64,000 nt of DNA from NCBI GenBank assembly GCA_035645695.1, contig DASQMC010000083.1, positions 1-64,000 on the forward strand, read 5' to 3'. The DNA is from JAIVJZ01 sp035645695 (GTDB taxonomy: Bacteria > Acidobacteriota > Blastocatellia > Pyrinomonadales > Pyrinomonadaceae). How positions within the stretch are numbered: position 1 is the first letter of the stretch; each line of letters opens with the position of its first letter. This document shows positions 25,437 through 34,595 of the stretch, in pieces. Made by a program: the position numbers and the translations under genes. The notes below the pieces were generated by a model. The model was not told where the DNA came from and made no database searches. It was given only the letters and a program-made list of their open reading frames with translations.

Positions 25437-25576
25437 AAGAGCGTTGAATTACGCTTTCGGCGTCCTTTGTGGTGTGCCTGAGAAATGGAGACAAAGGCGT
25501 TCTAAAGACAAGATCGGAGTTAGGCAAATTTTGTTAAAACAGACGCACCAACTGGATAATGAAGGCGAGGAAGTAG

Positions 25577-26503
25577 TCACTGCTGCGCAGGGAACTTTTT
25601 CTTTCTATGCTTTACGTCAACTAAGGTCTGCTCAGTCAGCAACTCGTGCTTTTGTGCAGCCCCTTCCTCGCGGAGCCTTTTAATAGCTGCCTGACAGTAT
25701 TGCTCGTTGTTATCAATCAGCACGCTGCGCCGCCCGACTGAAAGCGCGGCCAGGCCGGTCGAGCCACTTCCGCCGAACGGATCAACTACAAGACCATCTT
25801 CAGGACAAAACAGCTTGATAAAGAATAAAGGGAGATCGACAGGGAAAACAGCCGGATGCCCTTTGTTCTTCCCCACCAGTGCCATGCTTAATACGTTAGA
25901 GGGCAAAACGGTTTGCTTATCAACCCATTTGGATAAGTCACGACCGAACCCGCTTTCGTTAACTGAATTATGACGGCTAAGATCATTCTCGCTCAGTTTA
26001 GCCATGCGCGATTCAACCCAATTCCCTATCGGCTTACGCACTGCATCTTGATTCATATAGGGGCGTTTGGACTTGCCCAGGTGGAAACAATACTCCCATC
26101 CATCGCGCAGGCGGTTCGGCCAATAACCCGGCATCGGGTTGGTTTTGTACCAGAGATAGTCTTCAATAGAAAACCATCCACGGTCGCAAAGCGCTTCGAT
26201 GGTGTGCCAGACGTAGCGGTGCCGCACGCCGTCAACAACTTTATCCTTAATGTTGAGTACGAAACTTCCAGTGGGTTTTAAAGCATTAAAAAAAGGTGCG
26301 TGGAAAGAAAGAAACCACTCTACGAACTTGTCCGGATGTACGCCATCGTAATGCTTGTGTCTTGCGTTGGCGTAAGGCGGTGAAGTGACAATTAAGTCGA
26401 CCTGCCCCTCATAAGCTTTCAACTCGTCTCTGCTGTCGGCACAAGTTACCGTGCAAGTAACATCGGCTTTCCTGACAGTTGTGCTGGATGCCGGTACGCT
26501 CAT
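25577..26503 (-). CDS. Site-specific DNA methyltransferase (beta class, probably N4-cytosine)
   Basis: 308 aa. Catalytic motif IV is TSPPY (40-44) and the AdoMet-binding motif DPFGGSGST lies near 241-249, so the order IV...I with the variable target-recognition region between them is that of the beta class. S-P-P-Y favours N4-cytosine methylation over N6-adenine. An AAGAAG/AGGAAAAG sequence precedes the ATG. It lies in a stretch with visibly lower GC and less biased codon use than the flanking genes and faces away from the DUF3883 gene at 26957, from which it is separated by 453 bp. Together they look like a type II-like restriction-modification pair acquired by transfer (inference). Confidence 0.88.
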   Translation of the reverse strand: MSVPASSTTVRKADVTCTVTCADSRDELKAYEGQVDLIVTSPPYANARHKHYDGVHPDKFVEWFLSFHAPFFNALKPTGSFVLNIKDKVVDGVRHRYVWHTIEALCDRGWFSIEDYLWYKTNPMPGYWPNRLRDGWEYCFHLGKSKRPYMNQDAVRKPIGNWVESRMAKLSENDLSRHNSVNESGFGRDLSKWVDKQTVLPSNVLSMALVGKNKGHPAVFPVDLPLFFIKLFCPEDGLVVDPFGGSGSTGLAALSVGRRSVLIDNNEQYCQAAIKRLREEGAAQKHELLTEQTLVDVKHRKKKFPAQQ

Positions 26504-26956
26504 ATCTTCTTTTCCTATCCTTAAAGTGGATTGCAGAAATAAATAACCAGTTTATGTGGCTCATTAAAGTGGCCGTAAGCAGCTATGATCCCGGTGCAAC
26601 AAACACGCTTCACCGAAAGAATCCAGAAGTCTTGGTGGAATGTCAACCTGATCGGCAGTTCTTAGGGTTGATTTGCTGCTGCTTTAAAGTGCCTGAATAG
26701 TCTGCGGCAAATCCTGGCCGCCCAAAGCATTGTGTCAAATAATCAAGGCATCATTGATCCAGCCTACTCTTATTTGCTACTCGTGGCTATGATTGTGTTC
26801 AGATTTAACACCTGCTATACGCTGCCTGTGTGACTAAGGAAGGAGCATCGTTGTTAGTTGCCATACGGCAAAGAGTAGGAGAAATTATTTAAGGGTGCGA
26901 CGAAGCACTTAATTTTATCGGGATAGGTAAACACTGAATTTACACGAGGAGACATA
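26504..26956. promoter_or_regulatory. Divergent intergenic region of the restriction-modification pair
   Basis: 453 bp of lower-GC DNA with no convincing gene. It must hold both promoters. The right end has GAGGAGACATA before the nuclease ATG. No controller (C-protein) gene or obvious C-box dyad was recognised. Confidence 0.5.
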
Positions 26957-28231
26957 ATGAGAAAAATTGTTGAAAACCCGGACACGGTAGTAGTTAACAC
27001 TTTCCCGTCAAGCACTATTGACAGGCGGACAAAATTACAGTCGCCCCTCGTCAGGAGATTCTCCGCAAAATATCGCGACAGTCTTTATTTCTATCGAGAT
27101 GCTGAAAGCATCGTGGTGACGACAAAGCCTCGCGGGGAAGAAGAGCCGTTATTTCAAATTAGCGTTGATGTCGAGAACCGCGCAAGATTGACAGAGACGA
27201 ATTTAAAGCAAATCGGCGCAATGTTTCATGACAAGTTAGAGTTCACTTTCACCGCCCACGGCGAAGCGGTTGTCAGGGTGATACCACAGCAAACCGGGCA
27301 AGAGGGGCAACAGTACATACAGCCGCTACAAGAGGTAAATGGCTCTCGGGAGACGGCTGCCCGTGTGTTATCGGGTTTGACAGAGCAGGATGACGTTGAA
27401 GTCGTTGATTATTGGTCTGATGATGAACTCAGGTTGACGATTGAGTCTTACTTCCAGATGTTGATGAAGGAATTACAGGACGAGGCTTACAGTAAGACAA
27501 CATTTAAAAAAGAACTTCTCACGAAGATACGAAAAACGGGTGAGATGGTTGAAGACAAGTACCGGGACATCAGCGGAGCTTTGCTGGCTCAGGGGCTGCG
27601 CAATGTTGAAGGCTATAAATCCGCGAGCGATTATCAGGGGGGGCTAGATGACGCAGTAATCACATACATAGGATCGCACACTGAGATTCTTCAGCTTGTA
27701 GCACGTGAGATAGAGAATACTGCCGTCGGTCGGCCGGAAGCAAATTTTAACAATGTCCTCGAAGACCCGCCGGAACAAACTGTGAGGGGGACAGGCAGAA
27801 CTGAAAGAAAACGCTCATACATCGCCAGGAAGTATGATTTCTCCAAAAGAGAGAATGAGAAGCTCGGCAGGCTCGGTGAAGAATTTGTAGTTGGCTATGA
27901 ACGGCAACGACTGACAGAAGCTGGGAAGGCTGACTTGGCGGAAAAAGTCGAGAGGATTTCTGAAACCAAAGGGGATGGTGCTGGTTACGATGTGCTCTCT
28001 TTCGAGGTAGACGGCACGGAGAGATACATAGAAGTTAAGACCACGAACTATGGCAAAGACTACCCTTTCTACATATCAGCGAACGAGTTGGATTTCTCAG
28101 AAGATTATTCCGCGCAGTATCACCTTTACCGGGTATTCAACTTTAAGAATTCACCAAAAATGTTCATGCTTACAGGCTCTCTTAAAGATGGATATGAAAT
28201 CACTCCGGCCACTTTCAGAGTAAGCTTTTAA
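26957..28231 (+). CDS. DUF3883-domain protein, probable PD-(D/E)XK restriction endonuclease
   Basis: 424 aa. The first ~300 residues have no recognised domain. The C-terminus is DUF3883-like: 'ENEKLGRLGEEFVVGYERQRL' (about 300-320), then GAGYDVLSFE with Asp345 and YIEVKTT with Glu359-x-Lys361, the D...ExK core of the PD-(D/E)XK nuclease fold, and an aromatic F-Y-I-S-A-N-E segment. DUF3883 is known from restriction and other anti-phage proteins. It has a good GAGGAG site, low GC, and opposes the methyltransferase gene, so the simplest reading is the endonuclease of that modification enzyme. No helicase or specificity subunit is present, so it is not type I/III or BREX. Alternative: a stand-alone defence nuclease. 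Confidence 0.7.
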   Translation: MRKIVENPDTVVVNTFPSSTIDRRTKLQSPLVRRFSAKYRDSLYFYRDAESIVVTTKPRGEEEPLFQISVDVENRARLTETNLKQIGAMFHDKLEFTFTAHGEAVVRVIPQQTGQEGQQYIQPLQEVNGSRETAARVLSGLTEQDDVEVVDYWSDDELRLTIESYFQMLMKELQDEAYSKTTFKKELLTKIRKTGEMVEDKYRDISGALLAQGLRNVEGYKSASDYQGGLDDAVITYIGSHTEILQLVAREIENTAVGRPEANFNNVLEDPPEQTVRGTGRTERKRSYIARKYDFSKRENEKLGRLGEEFVVGYERQRLTEAGKADLAEKVERISETKGDGAGYDVLSFEVDGTERYIEVKTTNYGKDYPFYISANELDFSEDYSAQYHLYRVFNFKNSPKMFMLTGSLKDGYEITPATFRVSF

Positions 28232-28254
28232 CCCTAAGCTTTGAGCGGATGTCT

Positions 28255-28285
28255 TTGCGGGTGGCCCTAAGGCCGGTGCTATAAT
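28255..28285 (+). promoter_or_regulatory. Extended -10 promoter of the large oxidoreductase gene
   Basis: A consensus TATAAT (28280-28285) is preceded by TGC, i.e. an extended -10 TGn, with TTGCGG (28255-28260) 19 bp upstream. A leader of about 100 nt follows. The same -35 word TTGCGG occurs at the tRNA promoter at 51153. Confidence 0.65.
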
Positions 28286-28390
28286 TCGTGATAAAGATGC
28301 GCGGGCAGTAACGCGCCTTGATATTCTTCGAGCCGGTCGCGAAAGTCTCTCCTTTGATATTTTTCGGACACAACATTCGCAGTTGAACTT

Positions 28391-31300
28391 ATGCAGGATA
28401 TTTCCCTCGACAGCGGTACGGGCGCGCCGGAGGCGGCGGGCGACGGCGCAAACTTCAAACTCGGCATCGGCGATTTCCACTACGGCGATCTCTATAGACC
28501 GGAGCGCCTCGGCCAACTGACGGCCGTCTTCTATGCCGGATTACAAAGGGACGACGCGACGCTGCACGCCGCGCTGACCGCCTACACCGCGACGCGCGGC
28601 GCGAACCTGCGCGGGACGCGCGCCGAGTCGGAATTGCTCATCGCCGCCGCGCCGCACGTGTCGCGCTTCGTCGCACGTCTGTTCGGCGTAGAGGCCGAAC
28701 GGGTGGCGCACGCCGAACGCATCAGGGCGCAGGATGCGATCTTCGGGTTCAAGACCTTCATCGCGCGGCGCGCGTTGAAACGCGTCCCGCCGGAGCAGGC
28801 TCTCGCGCTCGACGCCGACGCGATTCACGACGCCCTCGAACGTCTCCTCGGCGCGATCTCCCCCGGCGCGCTCGAATCTGTCGATGCGGAACTCGCCGTG
28901 GCGCGCGTGTCGGTGCGGTTGCTCGCGTGGGAGGAGCGCCTGGCGAAGGCGGAGGCTACTGCTGCTGCGGCGGGTGTTGCGGCCGATGTCGAAAGCCTGC
29001 GCGCGGAGATCGAAGAGGTGCGTGCGCGGGCGGCGAAGACCGGGTTTGCGAGCGCGCTGGAGAAATTCGAGGGCGCGGACGCCGGGCTGGAGACGCTTGA
29101 CGAGAACACTGCGTTCGTGAAGTCGGCGTTGCGTCTGGTCGAGCGGTGGGCTTCGGTACATAGCACGCAAGAGGCGGCGAAGGCGCGCGTCGAAGGGTGG
29201 GTCAGTTTCCGCGCGCCGCACCCTCTGAACTACGAACACCTCGTGCAGATCGAGCGTCACGACGCGGAGTTGCCAGAACGCATGCGCGGGTTGGACAGGA
29301 ACCTGCGCCGCCGCGACGGATTCGGATTGACGGACGCGCGCGCCACCCGGCGCGAGGTGCTCGACGAAGTCAACTACTGCATCTACTGTCACGAGCGCGA
29401 CAAGGATTCCTGCTCGAAGGGCTTGCATGAGCGCGACGGTTCCTTGAAGCGCAACCCGCTCGGCATCGCGCTCGAAGGCTGCCCGCTCGACGAGAAGATT
29501 TCCGAGATGCACGTCCTTCAACGCGACGGCGATTCTCTGGCCGCGCTCGCCGTCGTGATGATTGATAACCCGATGTGCCCCGGCACGGGTCATCGCATCT
29601 GTAACGATTGCATGAAGTCGTGCATCTTCCAGAAGCAGGAGCCGGTCAATATCCCGCAGGCCGAGACGGGCGTGCTGACGGACGTGCTCTCGCTCCCCTA
29701 CGGCTTTGAAATCTACGCGCTGCTGACGCGCTGGAACCCCTTAAACGCCAAACGCCCGCACGCGCTTCCCTACAACGGGCGCAACGTCCTCGTCGTCGGT
29801 CTCGGCCCGGCCGGTTACACGCTCGCGCATTATCTTCTGAACGAAGGCTTCGGCGTTGTCGGCATCGACGGTTTGAAGATCGAACCGCTCAATGCCGAAC
29901 TGACGGGCGAGGGCGGAAGCCGCACGCCGCGCGCCGTTCGAGACGTGCGCGAGATCGAGTCGCCGCTCGACCGGCGCGTGCTGGCGGGCTTCGGCGGCGT
30001 CTCCGAATACGGCATCACGGTGCGCTGGGACAAGAACTTCCTGACGCTCATCCACCTGACGCTGGCGCGGCGCGCGGGCTTTCGCTTCTACGGCGGCGTG
30101 CGCTTCGGCGGCACGCTCGACATCGAAGACGCCTGGGCGCTCGGTTTCGACCACATCGCGATTGCGACGGGCGCGGGTCGCCCGACCATCGTCGAGATGC
30201 GGAACAACCTCATGCGCGGCATCCGCAAGGCGTCGGATTTTCTGATGGCGCTGCAACTGACGGGAGCGTTCAAAGAGGACGCGCTCGCCAACCTGCAAGT
30301 GCGCCTGCCCGCCGTCGTCATCGGCGGCGGACTCACGGCAATCGATACGGCGACCGAGTTGTTCGCCTATTACCCGGTGCAGGTCGAGAAGATTCTCGCG
30401 CGGCACGAAGCCCTGAGCGCGGAGTTTGGCGAAGAGGAAATCCTCGCGCGGTTCGACGCGGAGGAGCGCGGCGTCTACGAGGAATTTCTGGCGCACGGGC
30501 GCGCGGTGCGGGAAGAGCGCGAGCGCGCTGCGGCGATTGGTGAGTTGCCGAACTTCGTGCCGCTCGTGCGCGCGTGGGGCGGCGTGTCGCTGGTCTACCG
30601 GAAACGCTTGCAGGATTCGCCCGCCTACCGGCTCAATCACGAAGAGGTCGTGAAGTCGCTCGAAGAGGGCATCAGTTACATCGAGAACATGAGTCCGGTC
30701 GAAGCCGTCGCGGACGAACACGGCGCGGTCGCCGCGCTTGTCTTCGAGCGCATGCAAAGAGACGCGGAGACGCATAAGTGGAAGGCTTCGGGCGAACTTG
30801 TCAGGCTCGCGGCGCGTACGGTCTGCGTGGCGGCTGGCACAAGCCCGAACACGATCTACGAGCGCGAGCGACCCGGCACTTTCAAACTCGACGAACGGGG
30901 CGAGTTCTTCGCGCCGCATAAACTCGCGCGCGACGGCGCGGAGGACGCAGGCGACGGCGGCAAGTTTCGCCTCGTCCCGGCGGCGAAGGGCGAGCGCGGC
31001 TTTTTCACTTCCTATGAAAACGCGGGACGCCTCATCTCTTACTACGGCGACAATCATCCGGTGTACGCGGGTAACGTCGTCAAGGCGATGGCTTCCGCGA
31101 AGTTCGGTTACGAGGAAGTGTGTGGGCTGTTCGCGGACGAGATCGCCGCCGTCGAGAGGGAAATGGAGGGCGCGGGAGATAACGCGCGCGGGCATGAGCC
31201 GGGGCGCGTGGGCGACTCGACCCGCGCGGAGCGATTCCGGCGTCTCGTGGATAAACTTGACGAAGAGTTGATCGCGCGCGTGGTTCGGGTCGAACGACTG

Positions 31301-32239
31301 ACGCCGACGATTGTCGAGATGGTCGTGCGCGCGCCGATGCAGGCGCGGAAGTTTCTACCCGGTCAATTCTACCGCCTGCAAAATTACGAGACGGCGGCGG
31401 CCGTGGTCAGCCGGACGAAGTTGACGATGGAGGGGCTGGCTTTGACCGGCGCGTGGGTTGACCGCGAGGAGGGATTGCTGAGCCTCATCGTGCTTGAGAT
31501 GGGCGCGTCGTCGCGCCAGTGCGCGCTGCTTGCGCCCGGTCAGGAAGTCGTCGTGATGGGGCCGACGGGAACGCCCACGGAAATCCCTTCGGGCGAATCG
31601 GTGCTGCTCGCCGGCGGCGGACTCGGCAACGCCGTCTTGTTCTCGATTGCGCGTGCGCTCAAGGAGAATAATTGCCGCGTCATCTATTTCGCGGGTTACA
31701 AAAAAGGCGAAGACCTCTTCAAGCGAGAGGAGATCGAGGCCGCCACGGATCAAATCATCTGGGCGACGGACACGGGCGCGCCGGTTGAGCCTGCGCGCCC
31801 GCAGGACAGGCATTATCGCGGCAACATCGTGCACGCGATGAAGGCTTACGCCGAAGGCGAACTCGGCGCGCGCTTGTTCGACCTCAGAGAAATCGAACGC
31901 CTCATCGCCATCGGTTCGGATCGCATGATGGCGGCGGTCAAAGCCGCGCGCCACGGCGTGCTCGCCGCGCATTTCAACCCGGCGCACGTCGGCGTAGGTT
32001 CGATCAACAGCCCGATGCAGTGCATGATGAAAGAGGTCTGCGCGCAGTGTTTGCAGCGGCACGTTGACCCACGAACGGGCGCGGAGTCGTTCGTCTTTTC
32101 CTGCTTCAATCAGGATCAATTGCTCGATCAAGTTGACTTCAAGAACCTCAACGACCGCCTGCGCGCCAACACCGTGCAGGAGAAACTGGCGAATTTGTGG
32201 CTCGATAAATTGCTGAAAGAGGCAGGCGCGGAAGCCTGA
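28391..32239 (+). CDS. Large multidomain FAD/Fe-S oxidoreductase (GltD-like plus PyrK/NfnA-like)
   Basis: 1282 aa. Residues ~1-310 have no recognised domain. A cysteine-rich segment follows (YCIYCHERDKDSC; CPGTGHRICNDCMKSC, about 332-410), as in iron-sulfur parts of GltD-type enzymes. Next are two dinucleotide-binding folds (NVLVVGLGPAGYTLAHYL near 460; VVIGGGLTAID near 642) with a large insert. The C-terminal ~270 residues are a ferredoxin-reductase domain of the dihydroorotate dehydrogenase electron-transfer/NfnA type ('KFLPGQFYRLQNY', 'LLAGGGLGNAVLFSIARAL', ending with the cluster ligands C-M-M-K-E-V-C-A-Q-C and a later SCF). It is effectively an NfnB-NfnA arrangement in one chain, suggesting NAD(P)H-ferredoxin or NADH-NADPH electron transfer in the cytoplasm. 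The substrate is unknown. It is monocistronic. Confidence 0.78.
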   Translation: MQDISLDSGTGAPEAAGDGANFKLGIGDFHYGDLYRPERLGQLTAVFYAGLQRDDATLHAALTAYTATRGANLRGTRAESELLIAAAPHVSRFVARLFGVEAERVAHAERIRAQDAIFGFKTFIARRALKRVPPEQALALDADAIHDALERLLGAISPGALESVDAELAVARVSVRLLAWEERLAKAEATAAAAGVAADVESLRAEIEEVRARAAKTGFASALEKFEGADAGLETLDENTAFVKSALRLVERWASVHSTQEAAKARVEGWVSFRAPHPLNYEHLVQIERHDAELPERMRGLDRNLRRRDGFGLTDARATRREVLDEVNYCIYCHERDKDSCSKGLHERDGSLKRNPLGIALEGCPLDEKISEMHVLQRDGDSLAALAVVMIDNPMCPGTGHRICNDCMKSCIFQKQEPVNIPQAETGVLTDVLSLPYGFEIYALLTRWNPLNAKRPHALPYNGRNVLVVGLGPAGYTLAHYLLNEGFGVVGIDGLKIEPLNAELTGEGGSRTPRAVRDVREIESPLDRRVLAGFGGVSEYGITVRWDKNFLTLIHLTLARRAGFRFYGGVRFGGTLDIEDAWALGFDHIAIATGAGRPTIVEMRNNLMRGIRKASDFLMALQLTGAFKEDALANLQVRLPAVVIGGGLTAIDTATELFAYYPVQVEKILARHEALSAEFGEEEILARFDAEERGVYEEFLAHGRAVREERERAAAIGELPNFVPLVRAWGGVSLVYRKRLQDSPAYRLNHEEVVKSLEEGISYIENMSPVEAVADEHGAVAALVFERMQRDAETHKWKASGELVRLAARTVCVAAGTSPNTIYERERPGTFKLDERGEFFAPHKLARDGAEDAGDGGKFRLVPAAKGERGFFTSYENAGRLISYYGDNHPVYAGNVVKAMASAKFGYEEVCGLFADEIAAVEREMEGAGDNARGHEPGRVGDSTRAERFRRLVDKLDEELIARVVRVERLTPTIVEMVVRAPMQARKFLPGQFYRLQNYETAAAVVSRTKLTMEGLALTGAWVDREEGLLSLIVLEMGASSRQCALLAPGQEVVVMGPTGTPTEIPSGESVLLAGGGLGNAVLFSIARALKENNCRVIYFAGYKKGEDLFKREEIEAATDQIIWATDTGAPVEPARPQDRHYRGNIVHAMKAYAEGELGARLFDLREIERLIAIGSDRMMAAVKAARHGVLAAHFNPAHVGVGSINSPMQCMMKEVCAQCLQRHVDPRTGAESFVFSCFNQDQLLDQVDFKNLNDRLRANTVQEKLANLWLDKLLKEAGAEA

Positions 32240-32288
32240 CGGAAACCTCCCCCTCACCTTCGCCCGCGCCGCACGGCGAACGGCGAAA

Positions 32289-32495
32289 TCAGATCAAATT
32301 CGGGTTGTCTATCTTGCGCCGGGCGGCGTCTTCCGACGTTTCGTCACCGTCCCCCTCATCATTCGCGGCGGGGACGGGCGGGATGTTTTGCGTGCCGGGC
32401 GTGCGCGGCCGCGTCTCGCCGAGGTTGGTGTCGGGATTCTGAAACATCTCCTGTTGATCTTGATTGAAAGTTTCGGCCTGCTCGTCGTCGTGCAT
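32289..32495 (-). CDS. Small acidic hypothetical protein
   Basis: 68 aa from the ATG at 32495, chosen because AGGAGAG lies 6 bases upstream; the frame continues to 32525 without support. It is highly hydrophilic, rich in Asp, Glu, Gln, Asn and Pro, with DDEQAETFNQDQQEMF and TSEDAARRKIDNPNLI at the ends. It has no signal peptide or membrane segment, and is probably intrinsically disordered. It lies just downstream of rsmI on the same strand (44-bp gap) and may be cotranscribed. No family was recognised. Confidence 0.55.
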   Translation of the reverse strand: MHDDEQAETFNQDQQEMFQNPDTNLGETRPRTPGTQNIPPVPAANDEGDGDETSEDAARRKIDNPNLI

Positions 32496-32538
32496 CTGCG
32501 GCTCTCCTGTTCTATTCGTCTTCACGGGTTGAAATAAC

Positions 32539-33432
32539 TTATTCGTGTTTCGCTTGAGCGCGCGCGGCGACGAGACGGCGGTAAGCCTCGTCGCGGTTGA
32601 GACCGAGTTCGCGCGCGGCGCGCTTGAGGGCGGCGCGCGGGTCGAGTCCTTCGAGTTCGAGGGCGGCGACGAGCGCGGCGATGTCGGCCGTTTGCCCCTC
32701 GCCCGCTGCCGTATCGTCGGCGGCGATGGCGTGGCGGTCTATGACGAGCACCATCTCGCCGCGCGCCGCGTGCTCGCCGGAGAAGCGCGCGATGAGTTCG
32801 CTGAGACGCCCGCGAGCGATCTCCTCGTGGAGCTTGGTGAGTTCACGCGCGACCGCCGCCTCGCGTTCGCCGAGGATTTCGCGCGCGTCCGCGAGCGCGC
32901 CCGCGATGCGGTGCGGGGCTTCGTAGAAGACAAGCGTGGCGGGCAGGGCGCGCAGGGCGGCGAGCCGCAGGCGGCGCGCGTGTTGACGCGGGGGAAGAAA
33001 TCCTGCGAAGTAAAATTCGTCCGTGGGGAGACCCGAGGCGATGAGCGCGGAGACGAAGGCCGTCGCGCCGGGGACGGGTATGACGTTGATGCCTCGTTCG
33101 ATGCAGGCGCGCACGAGGCGGAAGCCGGGGTCGTTGATGCCGGGCGTGCCCGCATCGGAGACGAGTGCGACGCTTGCGCCCGCCGCGAGCCGTTCGGCGA
33201 GTTCGGGCGCGCGTTCGCGTTCGTTGTGCTCGTGATAACTGAGCGTTTTGGTTGTGATGGAGAAGTGATTGAGAAGCGTGCGCGTGTGGCGCGTGTCTTC
33301 GCAGGCTATCACGTCAACTTCGCGCAGCACGCGCAGGGCGCGGTGCGTGATGTCTTCGAGATTTCCGATGGGGGTTGCGACGAGGTAGAGCGCGCCCGCC
33401 GTCGTCGCTGCCCTCGCGTTGTGTTCCGACAT
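32539..33432 (-). CDS. rsmI: 16S rRNA (cytidine(1402)-2'-O)-methyltransferase RsmI
   Basis: 297 aa SAM-dependent enzyme of the tetrapyrrole-methylase fold that methylates the ribose of C1402 in 16S rRNA. Seen: 'LYLVATPIGNLEDITHRALRVL' near residue 17-38, DVIACEDTRHTRTLL, 'VSDAGTPGINDPG', 'VIPVPGATAFVSALIASGLP' and the FLP segment, all hallmarks of RsmI/YraL. The length is usual. The C-terminal helical part (LELEGLDPRAALKRAARELGLNRDEAY in outline) matches the family's C-terminal domain. The upstream region carries the G/TGAA-type repeat hairpin at 33455-33514, and no clear ribosome-binding site was seen. Confidence 0.95.
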   Translation of the reverse strand: MSEHNARAATTAGALYLVATPIGNLEDITHRALRVLREVDVIACEDTRHTRTLLNHFSITTKTLSYHEHNERERAPELAERLAAGASVALVSDAGTPGINDPGFRLVRACIERGINVIPVPGATAFVSALIASGLPTDEFYFAGFLPPRQHARRLRLAALRALPATLVFYEAPHRIAGALADAREILGEREAAVARELTKLHEEIARGRLSELIARFSGEHAARGEMVLVIDRHAIAADDTAAGEGQTADIAALVAALELEGLDPRAALKRAARELGLNRDEAYRRLVAARAQAKHE

Positions 33433-33454
33433 GCGCCGTATTGTAAGACAAAAG

Positions 33455-33514
33455 ATAAAAGTGAAGACGTAAAAGTGAAGGCCGGTTTGACATGAGTGTC
33501 AAACCGGCCTTCAC
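33455..33514. repeat. Heptamer-like words (AAGTGAA) joined to a perfect 18-bp hairpin
   Basis: GTGAAGGCCGGTTTGACA (33475-33492) pairs perfectly with 33497-33514 around TGAG. On the left, AAAAGTGAAG-like words repeat with a 7-bp or 14-bp step (AAGATAA, AAGTGAA, GACGTAA, AAGTGAA). It lies between the end of one minus-strand gene (33577) and the start of rsmI (33432), and so is well placed to terminate the former. Confidence 0.7.
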
Positions 33515-33576
33515 TTTCACCCCGATCCCCTTGCTCGTCTATTCCCCTTGCTCGCGCTAAGTGTTCTCACATCAAG

Positions 33577-34272
33577 TTACGGGCGACGGCCGTTGATGAT
33601 GCCGGGCAGTTGGCGCCACCAGTTGTCGTCATCGCGCCCGTTGCGGTCGCGGCGACGGTTGCGGTCGTCGCGCGGGTCATAGCCGCCGTTGTTGCCGCCA
33701 CGGTAGTAGCCGTCGTCATAGCCGTCGTAACGCATGCCGTAGGCGTTGGCGATGGTGCGCAAGTCCTGTTTCACCTGTCGCCAGTCGGCGTAGGTGCGCG
33801 AATCGACGCGCAGGCGCGAGAGCATGCGCTCGGTGTTGTTGGCGGCTTGCATGAGATACTGAGCTTCCTGATAGCCGCGATTGCGGTCGTTGCCGTTACC
33901 GCCGACGCGACTGCGGAAACGGTCGGCCGCCTGTCGAAACTCTTTCACTTCGTTGTTGATGCGATCTTCGCGGCGCGTGCCGTTGACGCGGCTATTGTCG
34001 AGAAAGCGATCCACACTGCGCTCAAGATTGCGCGCGTTGTCTCGCACGCGCTCGGCCACGTCGCGCAGGTAGCGCGTATCGTAATTGCCGTTGCGCCCGT
34101 AAGGGTCGTAGCGACGGTCGTCGTCGCGGCGGTCGCGCCGGTAATCGTCGTTGCGACGGTCGCGTCGATAATCGCGGTCGCGATCCCACTGCGCCGAGGC
34201 GATGGTGGGCAGGCAGAAGGCAAAGAGAAGGGCGGAGATGACGGTCAGAATAGTGGTACGTCTGTTAATCAT
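33577..34272 (-). CDS. Secreted Arg/Asp-rich hypothetical protein
   Basis: 231 aa. The start at 34272 is fixed by AAGGAG nine bases upstream and by the signal peptide that directly follows (TTILTVISALLFAFCLPTIASA). The mature part opens with many DRDYRRDRR/DDYRRDRR units, has a helical core ('RYLRDVAERVRDNARNLERSV', 'EAQYLMQAANNTERMLSRL') and ends with a Gly/Tyr/Asp/Arg-rich tail. Acidic-basic repeats suggest a disordered, possibly cell-surface or nucleic-acid- or metal-interacting protein. No family was recognised. In-frame sequence upstream of 34272 is not considered coding. Confidence 0.7.
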   Translation of the reverse strand: MINRRTTILTVISALLFAFCLPTIASAQWDRDRDYRRDRRNDDYRRDRRDDDRRYDPYGRNGNYDTRYLRDVAERVRDNARNLERSVDRFLDNSRVNGTRREDRINNEVKEFRQAADRFRSRVGGNGNDRNRGYQEAQYLMQAANNTERMLSRLRVDSRTYADWRQVKQDLRTIANAYGMRYDGYDDGYYRGGNNGGYDPRDDRNRRRDRNGRDDDNWWRQLPGIINGRRP

Positions 34273-34595
34273 GTGCAAACTCCTTACAGATTCAAACTTG
34301 CGGCATCTGCGCGTGTTGCCGTTCACGGGGCGAGTGTTTGGCGATAGTGGCGGCGGCGGCCGATTCGTTCGGCGACAACCACATTCTCGTCCGTTCGGCG
34401 CGAAGGCCGACAGCGAGACATCACGGAACAGGGCAAGCACTATGCCAGCGCGCGGGGCGTCGAGGGGCGACCCTTAAGTTAGTGAAATTTGATGATTTAA
34501 GCGGGCGGGGGAACTGAGGCTCGGCGGGCGCGCGTTGTATTGTTCCAAAACGTGCAGGCCGCAACGCATATCGTTCGTGATCTCGGCCGCCGGGT
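34273..34595. other. Intergenic region
   Basis: Apart from the ribosome-binding site of the secreted Arg/Asp-rich gene at its left end I see nothing in this 323-bp stretch: no credible reading frame, terminator or repeat. Confidence 0.4.

Noticed and set aside
25444..25683. 79-codon ORF between tRNA-Glu and the methyltransferase
   Set aside because: It overlaps the 3' end of the methyltransferase gene and has no ribosome-binding site or recognisable sequence.
25311..28240. tRNA-Glu as the integration site of the restriction-modification island
   Set aside because: Integrases normally use the 3' end of a tRNA, which here faces the M16 genes rather than the island, and I found no duplicate of the tRNA end and no integrase.
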